Virus record (IMG/VR): IMGVR_UViG_3300022725_000334
Span: 1-34,590 of that record
From: a virus
DNA: 34,590 bases
Direction: 5' to 3' (one strand)
Shown: positions 1-8,218 of the stretch, piece by piece
How positions within the stretch are numbered: position 1 is the first letter of the stretch
Layout: each line of letters begins with the position of its first letter
The notes under the pieces: generated by a model
The model's database searches: none
Seen by the model: only the letters and a program-made list of their open reading frames with translations
What the model was told of the DNA's origin: nothing
Position numbers and translations under genes: made by a program

Positions 1-675
1 TTTAAAATTCCCCGGTCCCTTTGCATTTTTTAAGGCGCTCCGGATCCCATCTATGTCTTTTGTATTCATCGCTGAGTCAGTGATATTCAAGATGTATCCT
101 GCATGTGACCCGTTGAGATAATACCGCCGACGAAACAGCGTCGCCGCCTCATTAAGGAAAATGCTTTGCAGGGCAGACAAATACTGTGGTACCCCGTAAA
201 TCTCCTGATTAAGGTCCGGTTCCTTGAAATGAAAAACCGTCCCCTCTTTGAACTCATGCTCATTCTGAAAATCTTTCAGAAAAACAAAACCGCCGTCTTT
301 TTTAACCCGCATCATTTTGGCAAGCGCCGGTTTCAACGTGAGCGGTTCATGCAGCATATTATCGATGCGTTCAAGATACGCATTACCAAAAATCACATAG
401 TCCAGAACAAGCTGACGAAATTGTTGGTGGGACAACAGCTTATGCCCGCGATAACAAGACGTCAGAATGTTGACCTTGGCATGCATCGCAGACTCATGAT
501 GGACGTTTGCGTGGCGCGCCTTCGCCAGACCATCCAAACTAACTGGCGGCTCGTAATAACGCCCGTTGTACCAGGATTGATACAGCCCTGTGATATCGTG
601 CGCATCCAAGACCGGCACCGCGTCGCCAAACGTAAAACATGCGGCGTCTGCCGCTTCTGAGACTGGCGTGTCCAT
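1..675 (-). CDS. Q: Portal protein, P2 gpQ family (C-terminus cut by window edge)
   Basis: The portal forms the dodecameric ring at the capsid vertex through which DNA is packaged and to which the neck and tail attach. Reading the minus strand from 675 gives 225 codons open to the window edge, so the C-terminal third is missing. Landmarks match P2 gpQ: YNGRYYEPP at about residues 36-44 followed by VSLDGLAKAR, and RRRYYLNGSHAGYI near residues 182-195. The start ATG shares its A with the terminase stop (TAATG), so the two genes look translationally coupled. This is the usual P2 Q-P pair pointing away from the rest of the head genes. No frameshift is visible in the part present. Confidence 0.95.
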   Translation of the reverse strand, partial: MDTPVSEAADAACFTFGDAVPVLDAHDITGLYQSWYNGRYYEPPVSLDGLAKARHANVHHESAMHAKVNILTSCYRGHKLLSHQQFRQLVLDYVIFGNAYLERIDNMLHEPLTLKPALAKMMRVKKDGGFVFLKDFQNEHEFKEGTVFHFKEPDLNQEIYGVPQYLSALQSIFLNEAATLFRRRYYLNGSHAGYILNITDSAMNTKDIDGIRSALKNAKGPGNFK

Positions 676-2477
676 TACATGATCTCCACTATAGCTTCTG
701 AGTTTTTCGTGCTTTGCCCCGCAATCGGGGCGATTTCTTCATGTTCCACGGCATGCATTAATGCCCAGGCAGAGTCAGCATGCCCGGTTTCACTTGTGCG
801 GTGTGCCTGGAAGGTGGTTTGTCGCCCCGATGCCGTCCCCGTCTGGCGGATCGACATCAACGCCATCACCAGATCGGTCATCCCGCAATCAAATTGTAAT
901 TCTTTGCGTGTAATGATTTGCTTGAGTTTCAGGACCAGCCGATTTTTAACCTCCACCGAATAGGAGACCCCACTCACCCGGGAAAAGAATTTTTTGACCA
1001 TGTCATAAACGGCCTGGCCGATCCCCGATTTATCGATCCCGATGTGTTGCACGTTATATCGATCACACAGATCGTTGATCGCTTCGGCCTGTTTCTCAAA
1101 GTCGGTATTACGAAAAACCTGCTTTTCCAAGATACGATATTTCTTGTGCTTGCCATGCGGCGGCGCCAAAACAACAATCGACGCATCATCGCGATATCGG
1201 GAAGGGTCGTACCCAATCCAGACCGGACGGTCACCGTAGGGACGGTTATCGTTGGCGTATGGGTTGAAATCTGTCCAGATCGGCAGACTATCCACCATGC
1301 AGGCTTCCAACTCTTTTAGTTTGAAGTAACTGACATGATCGTCAACAAAGACGCACATAAACAGGTTTGCAAATTCTTCATCGCTGTATTCAAGCTTAAG
1401 CGCCGCCAGATCGAACAGATCGCAGCCGCCTTTTTCAGCATCTTCAATCGTAACGATATGCCGCCATACGCCGTCCTCGCACAGACATCCGTCCTGCAAC
1501 GCATCGTGACTGGTATCGATCTCGACCTTTTCGTCTTCTTTCCGGCCTTTGTTTAGATGTGTGCCAGCCCAGAACGGATAAGCCTCATGCCCCACTGTTG
1601 AAGGCGTAGAAAAATAGGTCTGCGTCCATTTTTTATGCGCAGCCATGCCCGAGGTAACTTTCTTGAATTCCTTAAATCGCGGGATCCAAAAATATTCATC
1701 CATATAAACATGGCCGTGATAACTTTGCGCTGTCCGGCTGCTTGTCCCCAAAAAGTAAAGCGTTGCCCCGTTGGGCAGGTGCATTGGATCCCCGCGCAAG
1801 GTCACATCACAGACATCTTTCACCCATTGGACGATATATTCGCGAAAGACATGGGCCTGCGCCTTTGATGCGGATAGAAAAATCTGATTATCACCGTTTT
1901 CCACGGCGTCCAGAAAAGCTTCACGCGCAAAATACCAGGTAGCCCCGATTTGGCGGGATTTGAGAATATTCCTGATCCGGTGATCGTCTCGCGCCCGGCC
2001 CCAAACCTTTTGATATTTAAACAGGCTTTTTTCAAAATCTTCCCGCAGCGCCTGAATATGTTCGTCACTCAGGAAGTTTTTCTCTTTATCTCGTTTCTTT
2101 TTCTGTTTGCTGTTTCTGTTCGCAACTTTCGGGTTAAGGTCCGCCTCATTCCCGGTTTTTTCATATTTTCCCATCCGGCAGGTGCGTTCCAGCATCCGGG
2201 TAAGGGTATCCATTTCTTTCAGATGGGCATCGGATTTCTTCGGCATGGCAATCAGTTGCGCCAGCCGGGTTTCGATACAGTCTGCAACTTTCACCGAAAC
2301 CGGGGCATTATCCCACTTGTCGCGTTTGCGCCAGCTTTCCACAGTCGGGCGTGGGATATCCAATTCGTTTGCGACCTCGGTCACAGAATATCCCTGCCAG
2401 TACAGCTTGCGCGCCTGGTCGCGCTCATGTCTTTGTACGATCTCTGCCATACCGCCCAAGATACGCACACGACACAT
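675..2477 (-). CDS. P: Terminase large subunit, ATPase (P2 gpP family)
   Basis: This is the packaging motor that translocates DNA into the prohead and cuts at cos with the small subunit. Numbering from the start used here, an N-terminal helix-turn-helix occupies about residues 11-55 (YWQGYSVTEVANELDIPRP), typical of P2 gpP. The ATPase follows, with the Walker A-like SRQIGAT at 174-180 and Walker B HVYMDE at 256-261. An RNase H-like nuclease half has acidic residues at about D424 (IGYDPSRYRDD) and in GHADSAWALM near the C-terminus. At 600 aa the length is normal. The start is uncertain: ATG at 2477 has a weak AGG upstream, while ATG at 2450 (MAEIVQRHE) gives an N-terminus closer to P2 gpP. Confidence 0.95.
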   Translation of the reverse strand: MCRVRILGGMAEIVQRHERDQARKLYWQGYSVTEVANELDIPRPTVESWRKRDKWDNAPVSVKVADCIETRLAQLIAMPKKSDAHLKEMDTLTRMLERTCRMGKYEKTGNEADLNPKVANRNSKQKKKRDKEKNFLSDEHIQALREDFEKSLFKYQKVWGRARDDHRIRNILKSRQIGATWYFAREAFLDAVENGDNQIFLSASKAQAHVFREYIVQWVKDVCDVTLRGDPMHLPNGATLYFLGTSSRTAQSYHGHVYMDEYFWIPRFKEFKKVTSGMAAHKKWTQTYFSTPSTVGHEAYPFWAGTHLNKGRKEDEKVEIDTSHDALQDGCLCEDGVWRHIVTIEDAEKGGCDLFDLAALKLEYSDEEFANLFMCVFVDDHVSYFKLKELEACMVDSLPIWTDFNPYANDNRPYGDRPVWIGYDPSRYRDDASIVVLAPPHGKHKKYRILEKQVFRNTDFEKQAEAINDLCDRYNVQHIGIDKSGIGQAVYDMVKKFFSRVSGVSYSVEVKNRLVLKLKQIITRKELQFDCGMTDLVMALMSIRQTGTASGRQTTFQAHRTSETGHADSAWALMHAVEHEEIAPIAGQSTKNSEAIVEIM

Positions 2478-2493
2478 GTGTTGCTGAACCTGA

Positions 2494-2523
2494 CATGGTT
2501 AGAAAGTAGGGTTTCTAACCATG
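2494..2523. promoter_or_regulatory. Perfect 12-bp palindrome between terminase and scaffold genes; candidate late-activator site
   Basis: CATGGTTAGAAA (2494-2505) and TTTCTAACCATG (2512-2523) are perfect inverted repeats around a 6-base centre. They sit in the 128-base divergent region between P and O, where P2 has its paired late promoters PP and PO. The same arms recur at 8151-8174 before V. There is no T-tract, so it is not an obvious terminator. A CTGTCGTCA element begins at 2547, 27 bases beyond the GGTTAGAAA/TTTCTAACC core. A near-identical element lies 26 bases beyond the second palindrome. Binding by the Ogr-like protein at 22628 is inference. Confidence 0.6.
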
Positions 2524-2605
2524 GGCTGATTGCGGTTTTAGGCCCTCTGTCGTCAAGCTTGAGGTCATTACATCACGCAGACACGACACGAAACGGACCC
2601 TGCAC

Positions 2606-3403
2606 ATGAAATTCTATCGAGTTGCGAAAGCCGGCATGACCGTTGACGGGCGCACGATCACCAAAGAACAGATCGAGCAAATGGCCGCCTCCTACGACCC
2701 CAAGGTTTACGGCGCGCGCATCAACACCGAACACTTTCTTTCCCTTCATCCGGACGGTGCCTTTCCGCCGTTGGGTGATGTCCTTGCCGCCAAGGTCGAA
2801 TATGACGGCAATAACACCTATTTGCTATGCGCCCTGAACCCGAGCGCCGACCTCAAGCGTTATAACGCCGAGGGCAAAAAGGTTTACACCTCCATTGAAA
2901 TGCACCCGGATTTCCAGAAAACCGGCAGCGCTTACCTGCTCGGTTTGGCAGTAACGGACCGCCCGGCCAGTACCGGCACAGAATTTCTGAAATTCTCCAT
3001 CGCGGCTGCCAAGGCAAGTGACGACGACACACTGAAAATGGGTAGCGGCATGGAAGACACGCTGTTTACGGCGTTTTTTGAGGCCGACACGCTGGATTTT
3101 AGTGTTCAGGAAGATGACAAATCCACTTTCCTCGATAAGTTCAAAACCATTCTGGCAAAGGGGCAAAAAAATACGGATGGACGCTTTGGCGCCTTGGAAA
3201 ACGGCATGATTGAAATGGCCGAGGCCCATGCCGATGCCCGCAAGGAAACGTCCGACCAGGTCGATGCCCTGACCCAAACGGTCGATGGTTTGAAAAATGA
3301 ACTTTCCGCCCTGACTGAAAAACTCGCCCAGACCCCCACCACCGACCACAATCATCGCCCGCCGTCCGACGGTGTTGGCGATCATGTGGCAACGGACTGC
3401 TAA
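2606..3403 (+). CDS. O: Capsid scaffolding protein / prohead protease (P2 gpO family)
   Basis: The P2 gpO-type protein is an internal scaffold plus serine protease that matures capsid, scaffold and portal. The N-terminal protease domain shows FYRVAKAG, then TDG-like D14, H43 in YGARINTEH and S96 in KVYTSIE. These match the Asp-His-Ser arrangement of P2 gpO, with the same D-to-H spacing. LGLAVTDRPASTGTEFL near residues 113-129 is also diagnostic. The C-terminal third is charged and predicted helical, consistent with the scaffold region. At 265 aa it is slightly shorter than P2 gpO. It is the first gene of the rightward head operon and follows the 2494-2523 palindrome. Confidence 0.95.
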   Translation: MKFYRVAKAGMTVDGRTITKEQIEQMAASYDPKVYGARINTEHFLSLHPDGAFPPLGDVLAAKVEYDGNNTYLLCALNPSADLKRYNAEGKKVYTSIEMHPDFQKTGSAYLLGLAVTDRPASTGTEFLKFSIAAAKASDDDTLKMGSGMEDTLFTAFFEADTLDFSVQEDDKSTFLDKFKTILAKGQKNTDGRFGALENGMIEMAEAHADARKETSDQVDALTQTVDGLKNELSALTEKLAQTPTTDHNHRPPSDGVGDHVATDC

Positions 3404-3415
3404 GGACCGCCACAC

Positions 3416-4411
3416 ATGAAAAACGAAACACGCCTCGCTTTTGACCGCTATTGCGCGCAGGTTGCTCACCTAAATGGGATTAGCGACCCGAGCAAAAAAT
3501 TCGCGGTTGCCCCGTCTGTTGAACAAAAACTGGAAAAACGGGTGCAGGAAAGCTCCGACTTCCTGCAACGCATTAACATTGTGCCGGTGGACCAGCAAAT
3601 CGGTGAAGTCCTCGGCCTCGGCACCTCCGGCCCGATTGCTTCGCGCACGGACACAAGTGCAAACAGCCGGATACCGCGCGATATCTCTGACACCGGCAGT
3701 CGCGAGTATCACTGTGCAAAAACCGACTTCGATTCCTCTATCGGTTACAACAAGATCGATATGTGGGCCAAGTTTCCCAATTTTCAAAGCTTGATGCGCG
3801 ACAATGTCGTTGAACAGATCGCCCGTGACCGCCTGATGATCGGTTGGAACGGGGAAAGCCGCGCTGCCAATACCGATCTGGTGGCTAACCCCTTGTTGCA
3901 AGACGTCAATGTCGGTTGGCTCCAAAAACTGCGCAATGACGCGCCGGAACGTGTTGTCCCCGGCGCAAAAATTTCAGACACCTTGGCGGGCGCGGAATAC
4001 AAAAACATCGATGCGGCCGTCCTGGACTCCATCGATCTTCTTGATCCTTGGTTCCAGGATAGCTCCGACCTTGTTTGTATTTGTGGCCGATCTTTGGTGA
4101 CAGACAAGTATGTGGCGCTTGCCAACGACAACGACAAGCCGACGGAAAAACAAGCGCTCAACACAATGTTGCTGAACAAACAAATTGGGGCCAAACGCAC
4201 AATTATGGTGCCATATTTCCCGGCCAGTTCGTTCCTTGTAACGCCGTTGGAAAACCTATCCATCTATTGGCAATCCGGAACCCGCCGCCGCACGATCGTT
4301 GATCGCGCTGAACGCGACCGGATTGAAGATTTCCAATCTGTGAATGAAGACTATGTGATCGAGGACTTGGGGGCCTGCGCCTTCTTCGACGGCATCGTCA
4401 ACAGTTGGTAA
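3416..4411 (+). CDS. N: Major capsid protein (P2 gpN family)
   Basis: This is the main shell protein. The sequence follows P2 gpN closely from the start: ETRLAFDRYCAQVAHLNGI, then SVEQKLEKRVQESSDFLQRINIVPV, NPLLQDVNVGWLQKLRNDAP in the middle and LENLSIYWQSGTRRR near the C-terminus. At 331 aa it is slightly shorter than P2 N, missing part of the C-terminal tail. By analogy with P2, the first ~30 residues would be removed by gpO. It starts 12 bases after O, inside the same operon. Confidence 0.96.
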   Translation: MKNETRLAFDRYCAQVAHLNGISDPSKKFAVAPSVEQKLEKRVQESSDFLQRINIVPVDQQIGEVLGLGTSGPIASRTDTSANSRIPRDISDTGSREYHCAKTDFDSSIGYNKIDMWAKFPNFQSLMRDNVVEQIARDRLMIGWNGESRAANTDLVANPLLQDVNVGWLQKLRNDAPERVVPGAKISDTLAGAEYKNIDAAVLDSIDLLDPWFQDSSDLVCICGRSLVTDKYVALANDNDKPTEKQALNTMLLNKQIGAKRTIMVPYFPASSFLVTPLENLSIYWQSGTRRRTIVDRAERDRIEDFQSVNEDYVIEDLGACAFFDGIVNSW

Positions 4412-4424
4412 GAAGGATCTGGTT

Positions 4425-5078
4425 ATGGGAAAAGCTCGCGATCATAAAATCCGCATCCTCGCCGAAAAAGAAGCCTCCGACCCGCAAGCTACGGATGATT
4501 CCGGCAACCAGGCGGCTCTTATGTCAGCTCAGTTGCGCGCTCATAAGGTGGAACTGAAAAAGGTCAAATCCATTCAGATGAAAATTGCCAAAAAGCGCAC
4601 ATTCATCGGTGATTATTGGCCTTATGTGGACGGTGTCCTGGCTGCGGAAAACGGCAAACAGGACGATATCCTGATGACCGTGTTCTCTTGGGCACTGGAT
4701 GTTGGCGCATTCGAACGTGCGATCGATATTGCAACCTATGCCTTGGCGTATGATTTGCAAATGCCGTCACACTTCAAGCGGAATGTGCAGGAAATTTTGG
4801 TTGAACAAACCGCCGATTATATTTTGTCCAACCTGAAAGACCTGACCGGTCAGAAACAAATCCTGTCCCATATGGAAGACATCATCGACCTGACAGCAGA
4901 GCTGGATATGGTCGATGAAGTCAAGGCCAAGGGATTTAAAGCCATCGGCTCCCTGCTGGAAGAAACGGACCCTAAGCGCACAATCGAATATTTCGATGCT
5001 GCCCTGTCATTTGATGAAAAATGCGGGGTAAAAACGGCATTGAATAAATTGCGCAAGAAAGTCGAAGACCAGACCTAA
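4425..5078 (+). CDS. M: Terminase small (endonuclease) subunit, P2 gpM family
   Basis: gpM works with gpP to recognise and cut the cos site. The family signature is clear: LMSAQLRAHKVELKKVKSIQMK at about residues 27-48, then RTFIGDYWPYVDGVLAAENGKQDDILMTV and WALDVGAFERAIDIATYAL. At 217 aa the length is normal (P2 gpM is about 247). It starts 13 bases after the capsid gene with an AAGGA Shine-Dalgarno, and its position N-M-L matches P2 exactly. Confidence 0.93.
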   Translation: MGKARDHKIRILAEKEASDPQATDDSGNQAALMSAQLRAHKVELKKVKSIQMKIAKKRTFIGDYWPYVDGVLAAENGKQDDILMTVFSWALDVGAFERAIDIATYALAYDLQMPSHFKRNVQEILVEQTADYILSNLKDLTGQKQILSHMEDIIDLTAELDMVDEVKAKGFKAIGSLLEETDPKRTIEYFDAALSFDEKCGVKTALNKLRKKVEDQT

Positions 5079-5168
5079 CAGGCTACCCCCGGCGCGACGG
5101 CGACGAAGGGAACGTTTGAAATTCAGACCTTTTCTTTGTTGTCGTCGCCATTCTTTTCAGGTGTGAAA

Positions 5169-5636
5169 ATGACGTTTGTCCCTGCCCAATCCCAAATTGA
5201 AACGCAAGAAACAACACTGACCAACGACGGGTTTTTCAGTGATGTCACGACGCAGGAATTTCGCGCCGCCATGAACGTTGGCACCGATTTTGACGATACC
5301 GTCGTTGAAAACGGACTAACCAACGCAATGTTTTCAATCAACACACAATTGTCCGATTGGCGCAAAGAACAGATCGCTGCCGGCTATGCCATAATTGAGG
5401 ACACCCCCGCCCCGTTGGTTGCCGGTCAGACGCAGAAAGTTTTTTTCTACAAGCAAGCCGTTTTTTCATATGCCCGCGCCCGTTTACTGGAAATGCGGCG
5501 CGATATTTCCACAACGGACAAGGGGCATGATCGTGCCGATAACCTTGAAGGTACAATCGCCGATTATGAACGCCAGGCCCATGAGTCCGTCCAGGCCATC
5601 TTGGGACGTAATCGCGTGACGGTGGAGCTGATCTAA
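5169..5636 (+). CDS. L: Head completion/stabilisation protein (P2 gpL family)
   Basis: gpL closes the filled head before tail joining. The 155-aa protein shows the family pattern NDGFFSDVTTQEFRAAMNVG near the N-terminus, then SINTQLSDWRKEQIAAGYA, and ends with a stretch rich in charged residues. ATG at 5169 was chosen because AGGTG lies 5 bases upstream and family members start close to this point. A TTG at 5136 would add 11 residues without a good ribosome site. The gene follows M after a 90-base gap containing an 8-bp inverted repeat (5099-5106 with 5142-5149). The next gene overlaps its stop. Confidence 0.88.
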   Translation: MTFVPAQSQIETQETTLTNDGFFSDVTTQEFRAAMNVGTDFDDTVVENGLTNAMFSINTQLSDWRKEQIAAGYAIIEDTPAPLVAGQTQKVFFYKQAVFSYARARLLEMRRDISTTDKGHDRADNLEGTIADYERQAHESVQAILGRNRVTVELI

Positions 5637-5836
5637 TGGATGTATTCACAAATCAGGACGACACCGTTGATCACCTGTGTTGGCGTGTATATGGCTCCAC
5701 CGACATGGTGGAACGTGTACTGGATGCCAACCCGGGCTTGGCAGAAAAGGGACCGATCTTGCCGATGGGGGTGCGTGTAACCATGCCACCCAAACCGGAA
5801 AACCCCACGCGAAAACAAATCAACCTTTGGGATTGA
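5636..5836 (+). CDS. X: Tail protein X (P2 gpX, LysM-like)
   Basis: This 66-aa protein is the short LysM-like tail protein of P2 phages. It shows QDDTVDHLCWRVYGSTDMVERVLDANPGLAEKGPILPMG-type sequence and ends in NLWD, much like the NLWE end of P2 gpX. ATG overlaps the stop of L (TAATG), so translation is probably coupled. The role is in tail assembly. A LysM fold suggests contact with peptidoglycan or with other tail parts; this is family knowledge rather than something seen here. Confidence 0.92.
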   Translation: MDVFTNQDDTVDHLCWRVYGSTDMVERVLDANPGLAEKGPILPMGVRVTMPPKPENPTRKQINLWD

Positions 5837-5839
5837 GAC

Positions 5840-6037
5840 ATGTCCGATTTCACCTCCAAAACCAGCTATGCCGCAAGCGCAATTGTCACACTTGGCGGCG
5901 GGATCACTTTAAATCAGGCCATCGCCCTTGTGGGGGTAATACTGGGCATCGGCACGTTTCTGGTGAATTGGCGCTACAAACACCTGCATTACAAGTTGGA
6001 AAGGGATCGTAATGACGCTGAAAAAAAATGTGCTTGA
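5840..6037 (+). CDS. Holin, HP1/P2-Y-like
   Basis: This 65-aa protein has one hydrophobic stretch from about residue 27 to 46 (QAIALVGVILGIGTFLVNW) after a moderately hydrophobic N-terminal segment (AASAIVTLGG). It ends in a basic, charged tail (RYKHLHYKLERDRNDAEKK). The pattern of small glycine-rich membrane segments followed by NWxYK and a charged C-terminus fits the HP1-type phage holin family, which makes the inner-membrane lesion that releases endolysin. It begins 3 bases after X and overlaps the endolysin by 26 bases, the classic holin-lysin order. Confidence 0.8.
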   Translation: MSDFTSKTSYAASAIVTLGGGITLNQAIALVGVILGIGTFLVNWRYKHLHYKLERDRNDAEKKCA

Positions 6038-6560
6038 TCGTATTATCCAGATTGAAGGCGGATACAGTAACGACCCCGACGACTCAGGTGGCGAAACAAA
6101 ATTCGGCATTACCGCGCAGGTTGCCCGCGCCTATGGATACACCGGCCCCATGACTGACCTGCCCCGTGCCGTAGCCTTTGATATCTATGATCAAAAGTTT
6201 TGGCAGTTCCTGCATTTGGATGATATCGCCACCCTGTCTGAAAAAGTGGCCGAAGAAATTGCCGACACCGCCATCAATATGGGGCCAGGTGTTGCCGCCC
6301 GTTTTCTGCAAAAGACCCTGAACGTCCTAAATCGTCGCGAAAAATCCTATGGTGACATTGCCGTTGACGGAATGGTCGGGTCGGTCACGGTTTTCACCCT
6401 CAAAGAATACTTCCGCACTCACGATGATGATGCGGAAACCGTCCTGTTCAATGCCCTGAACTGCCTTCAAGGCGCGCAATATATCTCCCTCGCCGATCAC
6501 CGTGCAAAGGACGAACGCTTTGTCTACGGCTGGCTACGCGCCCGTGTTTCAATCACTTAA
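6012..6560 (+). CDS. Endolysin, glycoside hydrolase 108 N-acetylmuramidase
   Basis: The enzyme cleaves the glycan backbone of peptidoglycan at lysis. The GH108 signature is at the N-terminus: IIQIEGGYSNDPDDSGGETKFGIT-type sequence with catalytic glutamate E15. A peptidoglycan-binding-like C-terminal half follows (AVDGMVGSVTVFTLKEY). There is no signal peptide, so it should depend on the upstream holin. At 182 aa the length is typical. The start lies inside the holin gene with GGAAAGGGA upstream. Confidence 0.93.
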   Translation: MTLKKNVLDRIIQIEGGYSNDPDDSGGETKFGITAQVARAYGYTGPMTDLPRAVAFDIYDQKFWQFLHLDDIATLSEKVAEEIADTAINMGPGVAARFLQKTLNVLNRREKSYGDIAVDGMVGSVTVFTLKEYFRTHDDDAETVLFNALNCLQGAQYISLADHRAKDERFVYGWLRARVSIT

Positions 6561-6575
6561 AAAGGAGCCTTCCTT

Positions 6576-6890
6576 ATGCCCCGCCTTTCCATCCTCCGTG
6601 CCCTCTTGGGTATTGTCTTCCTTTCCCTGACCACTGTCGCCTGCATCCCTGAAATCCTGACCGCCGGTCAATTGGCAACCGGCCTGGGCAAAATCTATGT
6701 CGATGCCAAAAAGGCCGACCTGCCGATCTCGGAACGCGCGCAACGCTACGCCCAATTTTACTGCGACTATCGTGACCAGTACCAATTGGACCTTGATGAC
6801 ATTCGCGCCTGGGCAAAAGGTAAAGGTATTTCAAAAACTGTGATCGAGAAAACCGAGCACTACATCAACGTTGGATGCGGCTATGATTAA
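6576..6890 (+). CDS. Small exported lipoprotein in the lysis cassette (possible spanin-like)
   Basis: The 104-aa product starts with a basic then hydrophobic signal sequence (LRALLGIVFLSLTTVAC) whose lipobox cysteine is about residue 23, so it is probably a lipoprotein. The mature part is soluble, charged and has two further cysteines in FYCDYRDQYQLD and NVGCGYD. An AAGGAG site lies 8 bases upstream of ATG. The place after holin and endolysin is where P2 encodes its spanins, so an outer-membrane lysis role is plausible. No partner with a long periplasmic coiled coil is visible beside it. I do not recognise the family. Confidence 0.72.
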   Translation: MPRLSILRALLGIVFLSLTTVACIPEILTAGQLATGLGKIYVDAKKADLPISERAQRYAQFYCDYRDQYQLDLDDIRAWAKGKGISKTVIEKTEHYINVGCGYD

Positions 6891-7248
6891 AATTAGTCGG
6901 CCAATCTTGCTTGAATGGGCCGGGGGAGAGACCCCCTGGCTCGTTTGGCATCCGGTCAAAGTCACAGACCAGGTTATCGAAATTGAAATACCCCGCGGGT
7001 TTGAAACAGACCTTGCCAGTGTGCCCCGTCTTTTGTGGGCATTAATCCCGCCCCACGGCAAATATACACAGGCTGCCATCGTCCATGATTACCTGTATGC
7101 CACCGGATTGGTCAGCCGCGCCCGCGCCGACGCCCTTTTCCTGACCATCATGCGCGCCTACAAGGTCCCTGCGTGGAAACGGGCCTTGATGTATCTGGCG
7201 GTTCGGGCCTTTGGCTGGCGCAACTTTAAGCGTGGTATGAAGAAATGA
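6883..7248 (+). CDS. DUF1353 family protein
   Basis: The sequence IPRGFETDLASVPRLLW, followed by YTQAAIVHDYLY, is the hallmark of the DUF1353 family, common in tailed phages and of unknown function. The conserved Asp and His residues (FETDLASVPR, VHDYLY) suggest a metal or active site, but no activity is established. ATG at 6883 overlaps the end of the lipoprotein gene by 8 bases. A TTG four codons earlier is less likely. The product is 121 aa and basic at the C-terminus. The ATGA overlap with R argues for coupled translation. Confidence 0.85.
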   Translation: MIKISRPILLEWAGGETPWLVWHPVKVTDQVIEIEIPRGFETDLASVPRLLWALIPPHGKYTQAAIVHDYLYATGLVSRARADALFLTIMRAYKVPAWKRALMYLAVRAFGWRNFKRGMKK

Positions 7249-7691
7249 AAAAACTGTCGGAACTGCGCGATTATTTTTTGTCATTTCCAAAGTTTATCGA
7301 TGCAAACGACCTGTTAACCTTTGCTGAACAAGGGAGCGTTTCCTATCATCGAGTCCCCAGCACACAGCAAAATACAGGCTTTTTTGACGATCAAGCCGCC
7401 CCCGGTGATGACTCTTTTCAAATCCGCTATCAGGCAAATCTTATTGTGACGGATTTTGTCGGGGATTTTAACGCCCTGTGTTTTCTTCTGAACCTGCGAC
7501 TGGGCCAAATACAGCCGGGCTTGAAAGAGGATGATATTAAATTCCACGTCGATATCATGGACAACAGCAGACAAGACGTGTCTTTCCAGTTCCCGCTTTC
7601 AGAAATAATCGCGGTAATCCCGCGCGACGGCGGCGGTCATGATGTGGAGGCTATTGCGTCGCCCGATGCCTTTGATTTCAAAATGATGTGA
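7245..7691 (+). CDS. R: Tail completion protein (P2 gpR family)
   Basis: This 148-aa protein resembles P2 gpR, needed to finish the head-proximal end of the tail. The family core is YQANLIVTDFVGDFNALCFLLNLRLGQIQP in residues ~64-93, with a following FHVDIMDNSRQDVSFQFPLSE strand region. It starts within the last codons of the DUF1353 gene (ATGA) and is immediately followed by S, the same R-S order as in P2. Confidence 0.88.
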   Translation: MKKLSELRDYFLSFPKFIDANDLLTFAEQGSVSYHRVPSTQQNTGFFDDQAAPGDDSFQIRYQANLIVTDFVGDFNALCFLLNLRLGQIQPGLKEDDIKFHVDIMDNSRQDVSFQFPLSEIIAVIPRDGGGHDVEAIASPDAFDFKMM

Positions 7692-7693
7692 CC

Positions 7694-8140
7694 ATGGAAG
7701 ATTTCCAACATCTTGAAAACTGGATGACAACGGCGATTGAAAGCCTTTCACCGGCGTCGCAAAAAAAGCTGGCCCGTCGCATCGGGATCATCGTTCGCCG
7801 GTCCAACCAGAAAAACATCACGAAACAACAGGGGCCGAATGGTGAAAAATGGGCCCCACGCAAATCCCGTTCCCGACATGGGCAAGTTGCCAAAAAACGC
7901 AAAATGATGATGGGCCTGCGAAAGGCACGGCGGATGCGTATTGACGTAAATAGCGAAGGCGTTCGCATTGGCTTCCGGGGGCGTAATGCCCAAATTGCCG
8001 CCGTCCATCAATATGGTGAACGCGACCAGGTGGCCCAAGACGGACCAACGATTGAATATCCGGTGCGACCAGTTCTTGGCTTTTCTGACGACCTTCTGTC
8101 TGAAATTGAAGACGAAATCCTTGCCCTCCTCAATTTATAA
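7694..8140 (+). CDS. S: Tail completion / virion morphogenesis protein (P2 gpS family)
   Basis: P2 gpS joins tail to head and helps stabilise the tail end. The 148-aa product is basic with QGPNGEKWAPRKSRSRHGQ in the middle and IAAVHQYGERDQV further on, both typical of the gpS/virion-morphogenesis family. The start is uncertain: ATG at 7694 or GTG at 7688, which overlaps the R stop; neither has a clear Shine-Dalgarno, suggesting coupling with R. It is the last gene before the second late-promoter-like palindrome. Confidence 0.88.
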   Translation: MEDFQHLENWMTTAIESLSPASQKKLARRIGIIVRRSNQKNITKQQGPNGEKWAPRKSRSRHGQVAKKRKMMMGLRKARRMRIDVNSEGVRIGFRGRNAQIAAVHQYGERDQVAQDGPTIEYPVRPVLGFSDDLLSEIEDEILALLNL

Positions 8141-8150
8141 ACAGGGATAG

Positions 8151-8174
8151 GGTTAGAAAGTCCACTTTCTAACC
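8151..8174. promoter_or_regulatory. Palindrome upstream of V matching the P/O palindrome; candidate late-promoter activator site
   Basis: GGTTAGAAAG (8151-8160) and CTTTCTAACC (8165-8174) form a perfect 10-bp inverted repeat with a 4-base centre. Nine bases of each arm are identical to the palindrome at 2497-2520. It lies in the gap between S and V, where P2 has late promoter PV. A CTGTCTTCA element begins at 8200, 26 bases past the palindrome, parallel to CTGTCGTCA past the first one. The next feature is the V start at 8219. Confidence 0.6.
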
Positions 8175-8218
8175 ACGACGACGCTGACCGTTTGCGAACC
8201 TGTCTTCATGATAGAGAC

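Noticed and set aside
166-660. Plus-strand open frame of 164 codons at the left edge
   Set aside because: It is antisense to the portal gene, whose minus-strand frame is open from 675 to the edge and matches P2 gpQ throughout.
1950-2609. Plus-strand open frame over the terminase start and the P/O gap
   Set aside because: It is antisense to a clear terminase N-terminus and would overlap the palindrome and the O start; it shows no protein features.
5099-5149. 8-bp inverted repeat in the M-L gap as a terminator
   Set aside because: The loop is 35 bases and no T-tract follows on either strand; L must also be read through.
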